Of a stretch of 64,000 nt of DNA, positions 61,172 to 64,000 are shown in pieces. The translations under genes and the position numbers were made by a program. The DNA comes from Epiperipatus broadwayi (lineage: Eukaryota; Onychophora; Udeonychophora; Euonychophora; Peripatidae): positions 607,001-671,000 of the forward strand of contig JAQFVV010006306.1 in assembly GCA_028023455.1 (NCBI GenBank), written 5' to 3'. A model generated the notes under the pieces. The model was given only the letters and a program-made list of their open reading frames with translations. It was not told the DNA's origin and made no database searches. Each line of letters starts with the position of its first letter. Within the stretch, counting starts at the first letter, position 1.

Positions 61172-61454
61172 TATAAAATAATTGTCTCGGTGTTTTTACA
61201 ATTATCTTTACTAGCACGCTCTATGAAATTTGTTGCTGAATATATAAATACGAAAATGAAATTTGTTGCTGAATATATAAATACGAAAAATAATAATTTG
61301 AGCAGTAGTTCAAAAATTATATAAAGTAAAAATATATTTAATAAATTTAAAAAAAATTGCTAAAATTATTTTATTAATTAAATATATTGCATATTTATTT
61401 ATAATTGTGGTCACAACAAGATTTATTATGTTAACTGCCGTATGAAAAATAAAT
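61172..61454. promoter_or_regulatory. Divergent promoter between POLR3F and KAT5-like gene
   Basis: Only 283 bp separate the two start codons, so both 5' UTRs and both promoters must overlap here unless there are untranslated exons further away. The segment is AT-rich and has no clear TATA box in a fixed position. It holds a perfect-looking tandem duplication of 33 bp at 61223-61255 and 61256-61288. A shared initiation region for two nuclear housekeeping genes is inference from spacing. Confidence 0.6.
61223..61288. repeat. 33-bp tandem duplication inside the divergent promoter
   Basis: Two adjacent copies begin ATGAAATTTGTTGCTGAAT and end in ATACGAAA. They lie about 50-120 bp upstream of the POLR3F ATG. 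The duplication is close to exact, hence recent. Confidence 0.85.
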
Positions 61455-61475
61455 ATGGCGGATGAGCAGGATAAG
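61455..61475 (+). CDS. KAT5: KAT5/Tip60-like acetyltransferase, exon 1
   Basis: The ATG at 61455 starts MADEQDK, followed by donor AAG|GTAACT. The short acidic exon joins in phase 0 to the exon at 61577. It was chosen because the joined peptide continues into the conserved Tip60 N-terminal motif and because the ATG sits head-to-head with POLR3F across a short gap. Confidence 0.72.
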
Positions 61476-61576
61476 GTAACTATTATCCTTTAAAAAGTTA
61501 TTGAATTACTAAATCAGTTTTAAGACTGTAAATGCTGATACTTGAATTAAGAATAAAATTTGATTTAATCTTTTAG

Positions 61577-61634
61577 GTTACTGTTACAGAAGGATGTAGA
61601 ATGCCCGTACATATGAGTAATTGCGATGATTGGC
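61577..61634 (+). CDS. KAT5: KAT5/Tip60-like acetyltransferase, exon 2 (gene continues past window)
   Basis: Acceptor TTTTAG|GTTACT opens an exon encoding VTVTEGCRMPVHMSNCDDW plus one base of the next codon, with donor C|GTAAGT. Tip60/MYS-1 proteins (MYST family, catalytic subunit of the NuA4/TIP60 chromatin complex) carry EGCRLxV followed by D-[DE]-W-P just before their chromo-barrel domain. This matches, and the split codon begins with C as needed for the Pro. The chromo-barrel, zinc finger and acetyl-CoA domains must lie beyond 64000; I found no further exon. Alternative: another MYST member, but the EGCR motif argues for Tip60. Confidence 0.78.
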
Positions 61635-61859
61635 GTAAGTTTTTTTTTTTTTTTTAAATAGAGGTCACTGTAAGCAGTTAATTTATTTTTTAAACGTCAC
61701 AAGTTTCTATAGAGATTGTCAACATTTTAGTACTTTGATATAAAATGAAAAGTGACCCTTTGATTCCTATTTGAGTATATTTTCTAGTGTCCACAACAGA
61801 GTTCTTGTTGTTGATCTATGAATATTTCTATTGGAAAAGAAATGGGTGGTCTGTTCACC

Positions 61860-62309
61860 AAATCCATAACGATTGTGATTAGTTTACTGACATTTCTGAC
61901 TTCAATAACAAATTCCTCAGATACATGGTACTTTTTAACTGAGATATTACAGGAGTATTTTTGTTGGAGAATGAATGTTTGTGTGATTTGCTGATTTTTA
62001 TTTATTATCATGACAAATGTCTCGTATCCCGTAGATTATAATTTGTTCGCTCAAGCATTAGTGCATACTAAGAATCAGCCAACATATTAACGATTGTGAT
62101 TAGTTTTCTAACATTTACTTTTGACTTTAAACCAAAAATTCCTTCTCAGGTACGTGATAATTTTTTTAATGAGACATCACTTGAATGTTTTTGTTGGAGA
62201 ATGAATGTGTGATTTGCTCATTCTTTTTATTTATTATTATTGACAAACGACTCGTTCCGTAGATTATAACTTGTCAGCCAAGACTCAGAATGTACTAAGA
62301 ATCAGCTAG
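61860..62309. repeat. Diverged tandem duplication, about 225 bp per unit
   Basis: CGATTGTGATTAGTTTWCTR, TTTTTGTTGGAGAATGAATG, ACGACTCGT/AATGTCTCGT and TACTAAGAATCAGCY recur in order in 61868-62085 and 62092-62309. Intron 2 of the KAT5-like gene. Confidence 0.82.
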
Positions 62310-62394
62310 TTATAATTGTATACTATCATACGACGATCTTTTATCTACATATAACTATTGGCTTTTTTAGTTTGAAGTAACACTGCATGAATTA

Positions 62395-63095
62395 AAAAAA
62401 TTGTCTAATTTTAAATGGAACATCCTTGAGCTTTGTGAAAGTAAGAATAAAGGAGTAGAGATGATCAATTTGCAAAATGATACTTTATTTTAAAGACACA
62501 AATATTGAAGTAACAAGTGATTTGTAATGAAAACGAGTATGCAGAATATATATATAAATCAAAGAACAACATTGTAAAGATGATAAGAGTAACAAGATTA
62601 ATTAATGTAAAATGATGAAATGCAGATAATTCACATTTGTTCTCTGATAAATTCTTATTATTTTGTTCATATAAAGGATTTTTATTTAGAGTGCTTTGAA
62701 TCAATCCTGCTGACATAATAGCATTGAATAATTAATGAAAGTGCTGTTAATAAATTTCAGTATGGAATGAAAGACGAGAGGAATATAAACTTGTGGAATT
62801 TTTAGGGGAAAAAAAAGAAGAAAAATTGTATATTATAAATTCATTTGTTGAGTAAAGTCTGAAATATAAATGGACATTGAAGTATCTAGATAAAAATTTA
62901 GCAGTGCTGGATTATATTTTGACTAAACGAAATATGTATTTCGACAATGGTTTAGATCTAAATGAGTTCAATAAGGTAATATTTGATATTATATTAAAGA
63001 CAGCTACACTAATAACCAATACAAGAGCACACTATATGAAGCAAAGAAGAAATATGAAAATATTAAAAAGAATATATGATTCTGTAAAATGATAA
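62395..63095 (+). pseudogene. RTE-clade LINE endonuclease remnant (fragment R8)
   Basis: FKWNILELCESKNKGVEMIN (from about 62412) matches the start of an RTE endonuclease, then a gap, then NERREEYKLVEFLGE-like sequence near 62765, KYKWTLKYLDKNLAVLDYIL and TKRNMYF (62865-62945). A deletion follows and the linker NEFNKVIFDIILKTATLI ends it. Frameshifted. Confidence 0.7.
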
Positions 63096-63389
63096 AGTGT
63101 AATTAAATTAACAATGAAAAATTATATAAGAGGAGAAAAATCACAAAATTATAACACAATTGGAATTGAAAGTTGTTTTAGCAATAAAAAACAAATGGTG
63201 ATGGAAGGATGACAGCATCATTTTATGAGAGGCTTTTGTAACAAATTATTCAATAATGAATAAAAACAAAATAAAATGACTTCTACAATTAAAACAAAAT
63301 TTGAAATACCATACTTTCTAAATAAAAAAGATAAGTCTTGCAATTAAGTCTATTATAAAACAACTCATCGAATGGTTGGTTGCTCAATA

Positions 63390-64000
63390 GATATGTGATG
63401 TTTGATAACTGGAGGAACCATTAGCTCATGAGTTTACTTGTCTACTACTGTGATGAAACTGTGTTATATTTTGTGAAAATTGCATACAAGTTTATGCACT
63501 CCAGAAGAACTAGTATTTATTCGAGAGGTTGTTTTTAGATCGCGCACTGATAACTGAGGAATTTAATTAAGGCATTAACGATAATTCCAAGAAATATTTG
63601 CTGATTGCAAATATTTCTAGATAAGAGACCTTACCTTATTGGATAATGTAATTAATTGTTGCAGTTATCAGAAAGCTATAAAAAGACTGTGTAACAACTA
63701 CGTCAAGGCAGTATTTGAGTGCATCTCCAGTAGACATTCCTGTTCAATTCCAGTAGGAGACATCTCGCGTCAGTGCTTCGGTTAATGGCCAGCGCTCAGT
63801 GGAAAGGTAGTTCACGGGTATAGCTGAAAGAGCCCATGGAGATGGGAGACCGTAGCCTGAGGAAACCATCCGGATAGCAGCTGAATAAAGAGTTGGGTTT
63901 CCAGTGATTTTCAAGTGGAGTTACTGGTAGACTGTTGCAGAGATGGAAGCTATAAGGAGCTTAAGATCGGTCACAGTGCTATACTACAAAGCATTTGTGT
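63390..64000 (+). other. Possible LTR or promoter-like segment
   Basis: Less AT-rich than its surroundings. Has a TATA-like GCTATAAAAAGACTG at about 63675 and an AATAAA at about 63881, spaced as U3 and R elements of an LTR would be. It may start at TGTGATG near 63396. No primer-binding site or coding sequence is in the window. Confidence 0.25.

Noticed and set aside
62877-63092. 71-codon frame as a small gene
   Set aside because: Its sequence aligns with the end of an RTE endonuclease and linker and is part of the remnant that starts near 62395.
61640-64000. Third exon of the KAT5-like gene
   Set aside because: I looked for a chromo-barrel coding stretch after the phase-1 donor and found none on the plus strand in this window.

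Overview
This is animal (metazoan) nuclear DNA, very AT-rich and almost entirely intronic. Nothing suggests bacterial, plasmid or viral DNA. Two protein-coding genes are visible. The first is a complete nine-exon POLR3F (RPC6 subunit of RNA polymerase III) on the minus strand, with its ATG at 61171 and its stop at 2350-2348. It has a 945-nt reading frame (314 residues) in a 58.8-kb gene, so about 98 percent of the gene is intron. The second is the first two coding exons of a KAT5/Tip60-like MYST acetyltransferase on the plus strand, starting at 61455. The two genes diverge from a 283-bp shared upstream region. The species cannot be named from the sequence; long introns, Penelope-like and RTE elements and hammerhead repeats suggest an invertebrate animal.

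Layout: 1-2347 lies beyond the POLR3F stop and holds two families of hammerhead-bearing repeats. 2348-61171 is POLR3F: exon 9 at 2348-2425, exon 8 at 9068-9253, exon 7 at 19783-19890, exon 6 at 25518-25661, exon 5 at 29989-30101, exon 4 at 33693-33760, exon 3 at 33862-33929, exon 2 at 42764-42881, exon 1 at 61110-61171. 61172-61454 is the divergent promoter. 61455-64000 is the start of KAT5 and its second intron.

The introns are packed with nested mobile elements: pieces of an RTE-clade LINE (endonuclease, reverse transcriptase and C-terminal tail, ending in an ATG/ATC triplet run), pieces of Penelope-like elements (PLE; Y-x-D-D reverse transcriptase and GIY-YIG endonuclease), a tRNA-derived SINE with 16-bp target duplications, two hAT-type non-autonomous transposons with 8-bp duplications, and many foldback repeats.

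The most interesting content is a community of short repeats that carry hammerhead self-cleaving ribozyme folds. Family A is present in about twenty places, including a head-to-tail trimer with a 390/391-bp period. It has a complete type-I hammerhead layout: two-part stem I, CUGANGA, covarying helix II, GAAA, a 2-bp helix III, and a GUC or GUU cleavage site. Nine insertions of this family have 12-17-bp target-site duplications, and many share one fixed inversion point at a small hairpin. Families B (about 373-bp unit) and D (about 361-bp unit) have different sequences but the same logic; family C is a decayed relative. PLE fragments in the window end in related hammerhead-like or hairpin-GAAAG motifs. 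The simplest reading is a set of retrozyme-like, non-autonomous circular-RNA retroelements, moved by target-primed reverse transcription, most likely by PLE or RTE enzymes. Cleavage, circular RNA and the mobilising enzyme are inference; the folds, periods and duplications are read directly from the sequence.
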